17,381 bases of DNA, from positions 1-17,381 of the forward strand of contig JAISQX010000101.1 of assembly GCA_031273965.1 (NCBI GenBank), read 5' to 3'. Positions 1-7,123 of this stretch are shown in pieces. Position numbers and translations under genes: made by a program. Position 1 is the first letter of the stretch, and the number at the start of each line of letters is the position of its first letter. The stretch comes from Clostridiales bacterium (GTDB taxonomy: Bacteria > Bacillota > Clostridia > Christensenellales > JAISNN01). The notes below the pieces were generated by a model. The model saw nothing but the letters and a program-made list of their open reading frames with translations, had not been told where the DNA came from and searched no databases.

Positions 1-66
1 CGCCCTTATGCAGGCGTTCATTCCCGGCGCGTCTCCCCCGCTGGTCAAAATCCCTATACTTTTCAT
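1..66 (-). CDS. pfkA: 6-phosphofructokinase, N-terminal 22 codons (cut by window edge)
   Basis: ATP-dependent 6-phosphofructokinase phosphorylates fructose 6-phosphate to fructose 1,6-bisphosphate, the committed step of glycolysis in the cytoplasm. Reading the minus strand from the ATG at 66 gives MKSIGILTSGGDAPGMNACI followed by RA. This is the hallmark start of bacterial PfkA, including the Gly-Gly-Asp ATP-binding loop at residues 10-12. The rest lies beyond the left edge. A GGGAAG-type ribosome binding site lies about 10 nt upstream, and a convincing promoter lies further up (144-172). The identification rests on only 22 residues, but they are very characteristic of the family. In many Clostridia pfkA lies downstream of a cluster containing uvrC and a PHP-domain gene, which also appear in this window. 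Confidence 0.88.
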   Translation of the reverse strand, partial: MKSIGILTSGGDAPGMNACIRA

Positions 67-143
67 ATCTTATTCTTCCCGTTTTTTCAATGTGTCGTAA
101 CTAAGGGCGTTAGTCAAAGCTCCCAAACCCTCAAGTCTAATAT

Positions 144-172
144 ATTCTAACAGACATAAAAAGAAATGTCAA
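144..172 (-). promoter_or_regulatory. Promoter of pfkA (sigma-A type, extended -10)
   Basis: On the minus strand a perfect -35 TTGACA (172-167) is followed after 17 bp by TAGAAT (149-144). TGT directly precedes the -10, which makes it an extended -10. The predicted transcription start is near 137, leaving a leader of about 70 nt before the pfkA ATG. Confidence 0.75.
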
Positions 173-192
173 ACGTCTTCGCGCTTGCGCTC

Positions 193-222
193 GGGGCAAA
201 CGCATGAAAATGCGCTTGCCCC
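193..222 (-). other. Stable stem-loop between the membrane operon and pfkA
   Basis: Arms 193-205 and 210-222 form a 13-bp stem with a 4-nt loop (206-209). One position is imperfect: it is an A-C mismatch if the plus strand is transcribed but a G-U wobble in a minus-strand transcript. That favours a minus-strand RNA, perhaps the 3' end of the operon at 336-3544. No U-tract follows, so it is not a textbook intrinsic terminator. It ends about 20 bp upstream of the pfkA -35 box, so it could also be a DNA-level site. I see no gene between 67 and 335. Confidence 0.45.
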
Positions 223-335
223 GGCTTGCGCTGGGTTTACGCGCTTAAACACTTAAACTCCGACGCCCGCGCGGATAACGCTCGTAAAATACCCGATATG
301 TACGCCGCGCTGTATAAACCACGTTTTTTTTTAGC

Positions 336-2273
336 TTATTTTATTCCGCCGTTTATGCGCCTCAAAATTTCTTCGATCGCTTTGCTTTCGTCGTCCTCCG
401 CTTCGGGCTTCACCGCCGCCAAAGCGTCAAGCTGCCTTATATCATAAGGTACGGAAATGGGTATCCTCTTACCGTAAAGCGCGCTCAAAGCGAAATCCGT
501 ACCCTCGTCAAATTCCAACGGCTCCTCGTCGGGTTCCGCGTTGGCTCCTCCCGTCAACTCGCTTATCGCTTCGGTCAAAGATTTGTCGTTCAGCATTTCG
601 GCTATACGCTCGGAATGATCGGGCATCTCCCTATCCTCCGCGTCGTCGTCAACGTCATATGCCGTAGGTTCGGCGTTCTCAATGCGTACTTCCGCGGTAT
701 CGACATCCGCAAACGTTCGCGGCTTTTCGTCCGCCGCTTCTTCAATCGGCTTAACCGCCGTTTCGGATTTTACGGGCGTTTCGACGGCTTGTATCGGCGC
801 TTTTTGCGGCTCCGACGGTTTTGTTACGGAAATCGGTTGAACCGGCGCTTTTTGCGGCTCCGACGGCTTTGTTGCCGATATCGGTTGAACCGGCGCTTTT
901 TGCGGCTCCGACGGCTTTGTTACCGATATCGGAGATTCAACCGGCTTCGGTGCCGGAGACGGCGCCGAAACACTAAATTTAGGCGGCATTTCCGCTTGCT
1001 TCGGAGCAGCCGGCGCGTACGAAGGTTTTACGGACGCTTCAGTCGGCTTTGCAAAAGGTTGTTTCTGTTCGGGGTATCGTTTTAAAACCGAATTTTGCGT
1101 CGCCGCCGAAGGCTTTTGTTCGGACGCTTCGGGTTTTGTTTCGGCGGTCGGTTCGGCTTCCTTTTGCAATTCCGCCGAATTCGGCGACAACGCCTCCAAA
1201 AACGCCTTCTGCACCTCCGTCATCTCAATATTTTTCTTTTTTAAATCCTCTTCGAACGAAAGACTGACTCCCAATTCGTCGGTTTCTCCCGACGCTTCTC
1301 CCGATTTGTCTTTAAAAACAAAATAAACGGCGCATATCGCGGCTATTATCCTCAAAAGCAAAATTACCGCGGCTATCGCATATAAAAACGGTTGATTGCC
1401 TCCGCTCTCAAAGTAAATAAATAAATACGAATAATCGCCGAAACCTCCGAGCGCCTTGACTACGTCGATAAACAGATAATTTAGGAGCATTATAAACGGA
1501 ATACAAGAAAGTAAGATATATTTAACTCCGGACTTTTTCGCGTTCTCTCCGCCGAGACCGTAAAACCTATACGACAACAGCGAGTGAACAAACCAAGCAA
1601 TAAGAGTTATAAAAAACAAGACGTAAAATACCGTCTTTAAAGCTTCGCCGCCCGCGCCGTAAAAAAAGACAGAAAAAACCGCGCACAACGCCGCCGAAAG
1701 AATAAACAAAATAAACGCCGTTACCGCGCCTTTGCCGTTATTGTCCCGCTCCGCATAATAAAACAGCAACGCCGCGCCTATAACCGCCCACGTAAAATTG
1801 ACCAAAGACCGCATACCGGAATAAGCTATGCAAGCGAATGCGAAATATATGACCGCTTCCCTTATGTATCCCAAAAGCTCCCGTTCAAAGGGCTTTTCTT
1901 TTTTTAACGCGTTTACCGCACCGCTCACGGCGAAATAGACAAAAAACGTAATGACGGTTCCGATATGCGCCGAATTAAACAGCTCCGCAAGCGTTTGAGC
2001 GTCGGCGGAATAATACGCCGCTATATTCCCAGCGACATATCCGAAAGCGTTTATAGTAAACAGGTTTAAGATAAGATACCAAATGAAGCCGCTCTTGTCC
2101 AAAGTACGAAAATACGAGTAAACCGCCGTATTTAAGACAAGCAATATTCCGAGGAACATACTCAGGTTCTTTGCCGTTTCTCCGCCTCCGCCAAGCGTTA
2201 ACGCCGCAAGCCATATCGCGGCGACGGGGATAAAACTGAAAATAATTCTTCTATTCTTCCCGAAACTCTCCAT
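336..2273 (-). CDS. Polytopic membrane protein with long Pro/Lys/Glu-rich tail, function unknown
   Basis: I do not recognise a family. The 645-residue protein has about ten hydrophobic membrane segments in residues 10-320 (for example around 10-28, 38-55, 62-88, 104-122, 138-175, 183-206, 213-234, 251-272 and 295-320). A roughly 325-residue hydrophilic tail follows, probably cytoplasmic and disordered. The tail contains three tandem copies of PISVTKPSEPQKAPVQ (residues 448-495) in a Pro/Lys/Ala/Glu-rich setting, then acidic stretches, and ends with a short helical-looking segment (ESKAIEEILRRINGG). Its start overlaps the stop of the upstream gene by 1 nt (TAATG), so translation is probably coupled. 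The layout, and shared features such as a KSG...ILNLF stretch, resemble the upstream gene, suggesting an old duplication. Membrane anchoring of a multivalent cytoplasmic tail is an inference from composition only. Confidence 0.85.
   Translation of the reverse strand: MESFGKNRRIIFSFIPVAAIWLAALTLGGGGETAKNLSMFLGILLVLNTAVYSYFRTLDKSGFIWYLILNLFTINAFGYVAGNIAAYYSADAQTLAELFNSAHIGTVITFFVYFAVSGAVNALKKEKPFERELLGYIREAVIYFAFACIAYSGMRSLVNFTWAVIGAALLFYYAERDNNGKGAVTAFILFILSAALCAVFSVFFYGAGGEALKTVFYVLFFITLIAWFVHSLLSYRFYGLGGENAKKSGVKYILLSCIPFIMLLNYLFIDVVKALGGFGDYSYLFIYFESGGNQPFLYAIAAVILLLRIIAAICAVYFVFKDKSGEASGETDELGVSLSFEEDLKKKNIEMTEVQKAFLEALSPNSAELQKEAEPTAETKPEASEQKPSAATQNSVLKRYPEQKQPFAKPTEASVKPSYAPAAPKQAEMPPKFSVSAPSPAPKPVESPISVTKPSEPQKAPVQPISATKPSEPQKAPVQPISVTKPSEPQKAPIQAVETPVKSETAVKPIEEAADEKPRTFADVDTAEVRIENAEPTAYDVDDDAEDREMPDHSERIAEMLNDKSLTEAISELTGGANAEPDEEPLEFDEGTDFALSALYGKRIPISVPYDIRQLDALAAVKPEAEDDESKAIEEILRRINGGIK
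793..933 (-). repeat. 48-bp in-frame tandem repeat, three copies
   Basis: Three tandem units with an exact 48-bp period (a shared GGCGCTTTTTGCGGC block begins at 796, 844 and 892) encode the 16-residue repeat PISVTKPSEPQKAPVQ in the tail of the membrane protein. The copies are nearly identical in DNA, with only a few substitutions. This suggests recent expansion and probable length variation between strains. Confidence 0.85.
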
Positions 2274-3544
2274 TAATCTTTCACCTCTGTGTTTTCATTA
2301 ACCGAATTTTTGACTTGCGAAGCTTGACTTAAAATATCCGAACTCTCCGCCTTATCCGTCGCGGTCTGTTTATCGCGTTTGTCGTCTTTGCTCTCCGTCC
2401 GCGTCGCCTCCGCCTCGCCGACGTATCCGTTCGCTTCCGACTCCGAACTCGCCTCGTTTTCAACCGTTTTTGCGCTTTCGGGCGCTTTTGCATTCTCGCC
2501 TTCAGCGTCGTCCGTTTTTTGTTCGCCTTCAACCGGCTTCACGCCTTCGGCGCAAGCGTCCGTCAAGACCTTTTCATAACCGTACGTAATCAGAATATAG
2601 ACCAAAAAAGCCGCGGCAAGCGCCAAAGAAACGATATAAAACACTTTACGGGTACCCGCGCTTATGTCGGTTATTCCGTTTATGAACATTAGATACATAG
2701 CAAAGCCGAGGAACGACAAGACCGCGCTTTTTTTATATATATTCCTTTTACCGTCGGCGCGGCTTATTCCCGCGCGATAAAGATTTATACAAAACAGCAA
2801 GGCAACCGAAACGGCGAACAAAACCGCTATGCACACCGTCGCGTCGCTCGACAGCCTTAGGTTCAATATGTCGCGAAAAAAAGGCGTGAGCGTAATCCCG
2901 TAAAAAAATCCGAGAACTAACATAACCGCCGAAGCGATTTTTGACGCTATATTTTTTTTGTTGACGATAAGAATTTGCGCCGTCTGAAGCCCCAACGCCG
3001 CCGCCGCAAAAAACATATAAGACGACGTCAGCGCGTCGGGCGAAAGCACGCCGTCGCCGAAATTCGCAAAGTCGGCTATAGCTTGCGCGGCTATAGCCGC
3101 AAGCATTATAATAAGACAGGCTCTAAGCCCGTTCATGTAGGCGTAAAAATTCCGCTTGGCGTTCTTCTTTACAAGATCCGATATAATCCGAGTAATCGCC
3201 GAAATTCCAACCACCAAATACAGCGTCGTCGCGATGTCAAAAATATTCACGTTGCTTCCGTAAAAAATCAGAAGCAAATCCAGCGCGGCGAAGAGATTGA
3301 GTATAACGATATACGCCCCGCTCTTTACGGACTCTTCGAATCTCAGCGTCTGATAAAAAATCACGGTCAAAAACACAAGCGCGGCAAAAGATATTCTCAT
3401 GCCCGCGGAAAAATCTTTCGCCGCGGCGTCGCCGCCCCAATAGTTAAGAACCATAGAAAAAAACAAAATAATAAACAAAAAAGCAAAAGAAAACATAATA
3501 AAATCCTTTCTTTTGGCTTTTAAAAATCCACTTACAGACCCCAT
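2273..3544 (-). CDS. Polytopic membrane protein with acidic/charged tail, function unknown
   Basis: I do not recognise a family. The 423-residue protein has a basic N-terminus (KAKRK) and then about nine to ten hydrophobic segments between residues 15 and 320. A highly charged Glu/Lys/Ser/Ala-rich tail (about 328-423) follows, with no predicted fold by eye. The ATG at 3544 has a strong AAGGAG ribosome binding site 6 nt upstream and follows a good extended -10 promoter, so this is the first gene of the operon. It shares with the downstream gene a Gly-Gly...Ala-Lys segment after the first helix, a KSG...ILNLF stretch after the second, and the same overall order of helices and tail. The two are probably distant paralogues that may act together. 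A role as a membrane scaffold or sensor is speculation. Confidence 0.85.
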   Translation of the reverse strand: MGSVSGFLKAKRKDFIMFSFAFLFIILFFSMVLNYWGGDAAAKDFSAGMRISFAALVFLTVIFYQTLRFEESVKSGAYIVILNLFAALDLLLIFYGSNVNIFDIATTLYLVVGISAITRIISDLVKKNAKRNFYAYMNGLRACLIIMLAAIAAQAIADFANFGDGVLSPDALTSSYMFFAAAALGLQTAQILIVNKKNIASKIASAVMLVLGFFYGITLTPFFRDILNLRLSSDATVCIAVLFAVSVALLFCINLYRAGISRADGKRNIYKKSAVLSFLGFAMYLMFINGITDISAGTRKVFYIVSLALAAAFLVYILITYGYEKVLTDACAEGVKPVEGEQKTDDAEGENAKAPESAKTVENEASSESEANGYVGEAEATRTESKDDKRDKQTATDKAESSDILSQASQVKNSVNENTEVKD

Positions 3545-3606
3545 AAAAAACTCCTTACGGCGCGGATAAACCTTTGTCGGTATAATTATGCTCTTTCTTT
3601 TTTCAT

Positions 3607-3635
3607 ATTATAGCACAAAGATAAAAAAAAAACAA
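3607..3635 (-). promoter_or_regulatory. Promoter of the two-gene membrane protein operon
   Basis: On the minus strand a perfect TATAAT (3612-3607) carries an extended -10 TGC directly upstream. A weak -35 TTGTTT (3635-3630) lies 17 bp away. The predicted start is near 3600, about 55 nt before the ATG at 3544. Confidence 0.7.
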
Positions 3636-3716
3636 GGAATTTTTATATTGAGGGCAATATCGTTCGGGGGTGCGCATTAAAAAAATATAATAAAACAAAA
3701 GATATAGACTTTTATT

Positions 3717-3750
3717 AAGAGGAACAAAAACTGCGGTTTTTGTTCCTCTT
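3717..3750 (-). terminator. Perfect inverted repeat, probable terminator of the SpoIID/PG-binding gene
   Basis: The arms AAGAGGAACAAAAA (3717-3730) and its exact complement (3737-3750) form a perfect 14-bp stem with a 6-nt loop CTGCGG. It begins 27 bp past the stop of the minus-strand gene at 3777. Only an AU-rich sequence follows, without a clean U-run, so the terminator assignment rests on position and stem quality. Confidence 0.55.
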
Positions 3751-3776
3751 TAAGACGAATGAAGCGCTTTATCTCT

Positions 3777-5903
3777 TTATTCCGCGTTTGCCGCGTTTGC
3801 CGCGTTTGATCTTTCGCGAATTATCCTTCTCCACGTTACGGCTCCGATTATGCCGTCCGGTTCAAGTCCAAAAAGCCGCTGAAACGCTATAACCGCCGTT
3901 CTTAGGTTTTCGTCAAAAACGCCGTTTATAGTTGTCGCCGGTATTTCGGGATAGTATTTGTGCAGCTCGTTAAGCACGACCTGCATAGTCGAGACGTCGG
4001 GACCCGTTGCCCACAACCGAAGCGCCGCGCCCGGGTAAGCGAATATCTCCGTCTGCTTTCCCTTAACGATATTGTAAACTCTGACAATCTCACGCCATGT
4101 TTGGGACCCTATCACGCCGTCCGAGTCCAAAACAAATTCGTTCTGGAAAGATTTGACGGCATTTTCGGTGGCTTTGTCAAATTGTCCGTCCGCCGTGGCG
4201 GGAAGAATCGAATTGTATACAAGTCTTATAGCGCTTAGGTATTGTTGCATGAGCCTTACGTCCGCCCCGTTATCTCCGAGACGCAAAGCTACTCCGGGAT
4301 AAGCCGGACCTTCGGACATATCCGTATCGCCGTTGTCCGGAATCTCCACAACCCCGCTCTCGAATATCCCCTTATATACCGAATACAGCATCGCCCATGT
4401 CGCGGGTCCGACCACGCCGTCCGCGTAAAGACCGAACGTGCGTTGAAACTCGCTGACGGCGTTTTGCACCTCATACCCAAAATATCCGTCTTTTATGACC
4501 GTCGGTATAGACGGATAAAAAGGCTCTATGGCGTCCAAAATAAATTGTAATTCGATAACGTCGGCGCCCGTCGCGCCCAACCGAAGCACCGAAGAAGACG
4601 GATTCAAACCTATGCCGACTCTCTCGCCTTCGCTGTCAATCTCGCCCAGTTTGATTACGCTCACATATATAAAGGAGATCTTGTACCATGTCGCTCTGCC
4701 GATAATGCCGTCGCTCACCATATTAAAGGTTGTCTGAAAACTTTTTACGGCAAGGTCCGTACTCTCCCCGAACACTCCGTCAACGTCGGTTATCCGCGGG
4801 ATAAGCGGATAATTTATACGTATTCTTCTCAGATAGTTTTGTATAAGCGCTACTTCGTCTCCCATGCTTCCGATTTTCAAAGCATATCCGGGATAACTTT
4901 CGCTGATATTACTTATGTTTTCCGTTATCACAAGCTCCAAATCGTCGTCGTAATAATATTGCATTATCTCGACCGGCTCTAGCCCCTGCTCCGCAAGACT
5001 CACCGTCCCCCATTGCGAAAGTCCCGAACACACGGAAGTCGTTCCGTTGCAATACTGAGTAAAATACGGATTTCTAAAACCGATACGGCGCGCATATACG
5101 TTGAACACTTGATCGACGGTCTGCGAAATATTCTCAAAAATATTCCGACCCTCCACAAAATATTGATCGTATGCCGTCGAATTGGTAATATCGAAATTAT
5201 ATCCCCTGCTTCTGTACCATTCGGTATAAATTCTATTGAGCGCGAAAGTAACCTGACAATGAATATTGGCGAGTATAGCGTTTAACGGCCACGTGGGATA
5301 CACTTCGCTGCTTGCGACGTTTTTTATATACTCCTCAAAGGGCACCTGTACATTGCGCGCCGCGTTATTGTTAGGCGTTCCCAAATGGACGGTTATGTAC
5401 TCGGGAATATAAACGTCTTTTATAATTCTGCTCGGCTCCGTATATTGCGTTTGGTTTGTCGGCATAAGCAATCCGATGGGCGGAATGTCTATCTCTTCGT
5501 TGTCGTCGTCGATATTTAACGACCCGCCCGTGCTGTTTTGATTGCCATTGTCGGCGTTTCCCGCGTCGTCGTTGTCTCTTCTCAATCTCAAAGGATGCAA
5601 TACGACCGGGAGTATGGACCTTTCGGAATCGATTATTTCAACATTTTTTACCTTTATGCTCTTAAATCCCGCTTTTGACACATACACGTCGTATCTTTCG
5701 TAAGCCACCCCTCTGTAGTTTTCGTTCGTGACTATCTGCGCGGACGGAGCATATAGAGCCAATACTCCCGTTCTGCCGTTGCCGTCGGTGTACGTATCGT
5801 AAATTTTTTCACCGTTTTTTGTAAAAACCATTACGTGCGCGCCCCCGACGGGCAACGCTTCGCCCGCGGTTTGCGAATTTACAGTAATAAAACCTCTTCC
5901 CAT
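3777..5903 (-). CDS. SpoIID-like protein with four peptidoglycan-binding domains
   Basis: This 708-residue protein probably binds and may cleave peptidoglycan. Domains in order: a carboxypeptidase-regulatory/CNA-B-like beta domain (about 3-105, with TDGNGRTG); an acidic Asn/Asp linker (108-140); a SpoIID-like domain (about 163-327) with VPFEEYIKNVASSEVYPTWP and SGLSQWGTVSLAEQG; then four PG_binding_1 domains (about 337-410, 438-510, 535-610 and 622-695). Each binding domain has the pattern LRLG..G.DV...Q, followed by DG.FG...AV..FQ and DGIIG..TW. Glu200 sits where the SpoIID family has its catalytic glutamate. The usual AARTYAL-like stretch is altered (HCQVTFAL), so activity is uncertain. No signal peptide or membrane anchor is visible at the N-terminus. 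A modest AAGGT ribosome binding site precedes the ATG at 5903. It may be a spore- or wall-associated protein delivered by an unknown route. Confidence 0.85.
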   Translation of the reverse strand: MGRGFITVNSQTAGEALPVGGAHVMVFTKNGEKIYDTYTDGNGRTGVLALYAPSAQIVTNENYRGVAYERYDVYVSKAGFKSIKVKNVEIIDSERSILPVVLHPLRLRRDNDDAGNADNGNQNSTGGSLNIDDDNEEIDIPPIGLLMPTNQTQYTEPSRIIKDVYIPEYITVHLGTPNNNAARNVQVPFEEYIKNVASSEVYPTWPLNAILANIHCQVTFALNRIYTEWYRSRGYNFDITNSTAYDQYFVEGRNIFENISQTVDQVFNVYARRIGFRNPYFTQYCNGTTSVCSGLSQWGTVSLAEQGLEPVEIMQYYYDDDLELVITENISNISESYPGYALKIGSMGDEVALIQNYLRRIRINYPLIPRITDVDGVFGESTDLAVKSFQTTFNMVSDGIIGRATWYKISFIYVSVIKLGEIDSEGERVGIGLNPSSSVLRLGATGADVIELQFILDAIEPFYPSIPTVIKDGYFGYEVQNAVSEFQRTFGLYADGVVGPATWAMLYSVYKGIFESGVVEIPDNGDTDMSEGPAYPGVALRLGDNGADVRLMQQYLSAIRLVYNSILPATADGQFDKATENAVKSFQNEFVLDSDGVIGSQTWREIVRVYNIVKGKQTEIFAYPGAALRLWATGPDVSTMQVVLNELHKYYPEIPATTINGVFDENLRTAVIAFQRLFGLEPDGIIGAVTWRRIIRERSNAANAANAE
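3779..3808 (-). repeat. 9-bp tandem repeat encoding the C-terminal Asn-Ala-Ala run
   Basis: Three copies of the 9-mer CGCGTTTGC at the 3' end of the SpoIID/PG-binding gene encode the C-terminal (NAA)n tail. This is a candidate slippage site with no obvious function. Confidence 0.6.
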
Positions 5904-5983
5904 AAATACCTTCTTTATGCTTTTTTATTACAATATACTACCGCTACAAAAAAATCGTGAATTTGAATTAAAGATAAAAACCA

Positions 5984-6012
5984 TTGCCCTCTTGAGAATT
6001 ATATGATATAAT
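5984..6012 (+). promoter_or_regulatory. Promoter of the tandem acyltransferase genes
   Basis: TTGCCC (5984-5989), a 17-bp spacer and a perfect TATAAT (6007-6012) with extended -10 TGA lie directly upstream of the ATG at 6049. The predicted start is near 6019. The divergent gene ends its reading at 5903, so the two transcription units share a 145-bp divergent control region. Confidence 0.75.
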
Positions 6013-6048
6013 GTTAAAATTAAATAAAAATTATAGGCGAGCGACGAT

Positions 6049-7089
6049 ATGGCTTCAAATTTAATCGGCGACAGAGAACAAAAAATAATTGCGCGCGACG
6101 CTACGGTTGACAACGCAAAGGGTTTGCTAATCTTGCTTTATGTGTTCGTACATATAATGCGAGTGTTACCGTTGACGGAGCCGTTGTCCGATTGGTTCTA
6201 TCATTCCGAACCCGTGTTAATCAATTGGTGGGGCTTCAATCTTTTAGACCTTGCGCCCATAGCCTTTTATTTTTTTATCGGACTTGTTTTATATCAAAGT
6301 TTTATTAAACGCGCGGAGCTTTTCGGTAAAAGCGCGTTCAGACAGTATTTCATAAAAAACCTCTCGGTTATGGGAATATTTTTGATGATTTTATATCTTC
6401 AAAACACTCTGACAAAACCGCCCGTACCCGCTTCTTGGAATTATTTTGTGGGCATAGGCTTTACGGGAATTTTGACGCTGCCGTTTTTAACTTCGATTTT
6501 CAGAAGAAAAACGCTTATCGGCACAATTTCTAAGTTTATTGCGGCCGCCGTGATACTCGTTCTTTATTCCGTATTTCACGACAAGCTTTTTGATCTTTTC
6601 GGCGCCGCGTCCGGGCACGGCGGCGGCGCCGCCGCGTCATTCGGCTTTGTCGCGGTGGTTTTACTCGCCGCGGGAGTCAAAGACCTCTCCCAAAAAGGGT
6701 TGATTATCTACGCGGTCTCGACGGCGGCGCTCTATCTGGCGGGACTTTTGGTCAATAACGTATTAAAGGTTCCCGTAAGTTACGACATATTCTCCGCGGG
6801 ATACCTCTTTACGGCTTTTACAAAAATGAATCTAATATTCTTCTTTATGTATATCATAAACAAATATGCGCTTAAAGACCGGGCTATACCCTTTCTTGCC
6901 GCCTTGGGAAGAAATATCTTGTTTTATATGCTCGTTACGCTCGTCGTTCTTTTGGGTCTTTCTTTTGCGCGAAGCGCGCTTCCCAAGTTGGGCTTTTTGC
7001 CGGCGGTTTTGGTTTCTTTGTTCATACTCGGGCTGTACGTCGCGTCCGCCGCGTTTTTAGAAAAGAAAAAAATATTGATTAAGCTTTGA
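6049..7089 (+). CDS. HGSNAT/DUF1624-like membrane acyltransferase, copy 1
   Basis: This 346-residue membrane protein probably transfers an acyl (acetyl) group to a sugar or envelope substrate across the membrane, by analogy with heparan-alpha-glucosaminide N-acetyltransferase. The family signature is visible near the N-terminus: VDNAKGLLILLYVFVH (Asp21, Lys-Gly, His35), then HSEPVLINWWGFNLLDLAP with His52 in the position of the family's conserved histidine, followed by an F-x-F-x-I-G helix. About nine to ten hydrophobic segments follow, and LGRNILFYML near the C-terminus matches the Gly-Arg-x-x-x-x-Tyr motif of related families. A partial GGCGAG ribosome binding site lies 7 nt before the ATG. 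The next gene is a clear paralogue 34 bp downstream. The substrate cannot be told from sequence; a related COG2311/DUF418-type protein is the main alternative. Confidence 0.78.
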   Translation: MASNLIGDREQKIIARDATVDNAKGLLILLYVFVHIMRVLPLTEPLSDWFYHSEPVLINWWGFNLLDLAPIAFYFFIGLVLYQSFIKRAELFGKSAFRQYFIKNLSVMGIFLMILYLQNTLTKPPVPASWNYFVGIGFTGILTLPFLTSIFRRKTLIGTISKFIAAAVILVLYSVFHDKLFDLFGAASGHGGGAAASFGFVAVVLLAAGVKDLSQKGLIIYAVSTAALYLAGLLVNNVLKVPVSYDIFSAGYLFTAFTKMNLIFFFMYIINKYALKDRAIPFLAALGRNILFYMLVTLVVLLGLSFARSALPKLGFLPAVLVSLFILGLYVASAAFLEKKKILIKL

Positions 7090-7123
7090 TTGTTTTTATC
7101 TCAAAGTTGCAAGGTTATATATT

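Noticed and set aside
615..1085. Long plus-strand frame rich in Arg, Phe and Leu
   Set aside because: It is the antisense of the Pro/Lys-rich tail of the minus-strand membrane protein; its repeats simply mirror the 48-bp coding repeat, and it has no ribosome binding site.
3645..3660. Palindrome ATATTG-AGGG-CAATAT upstream of the membrane operon promoter as an operator
   Set aside because: Short, AT-rich and about 10 bp upstream of the -35 box, with no second copy in the same context; too weak to call.
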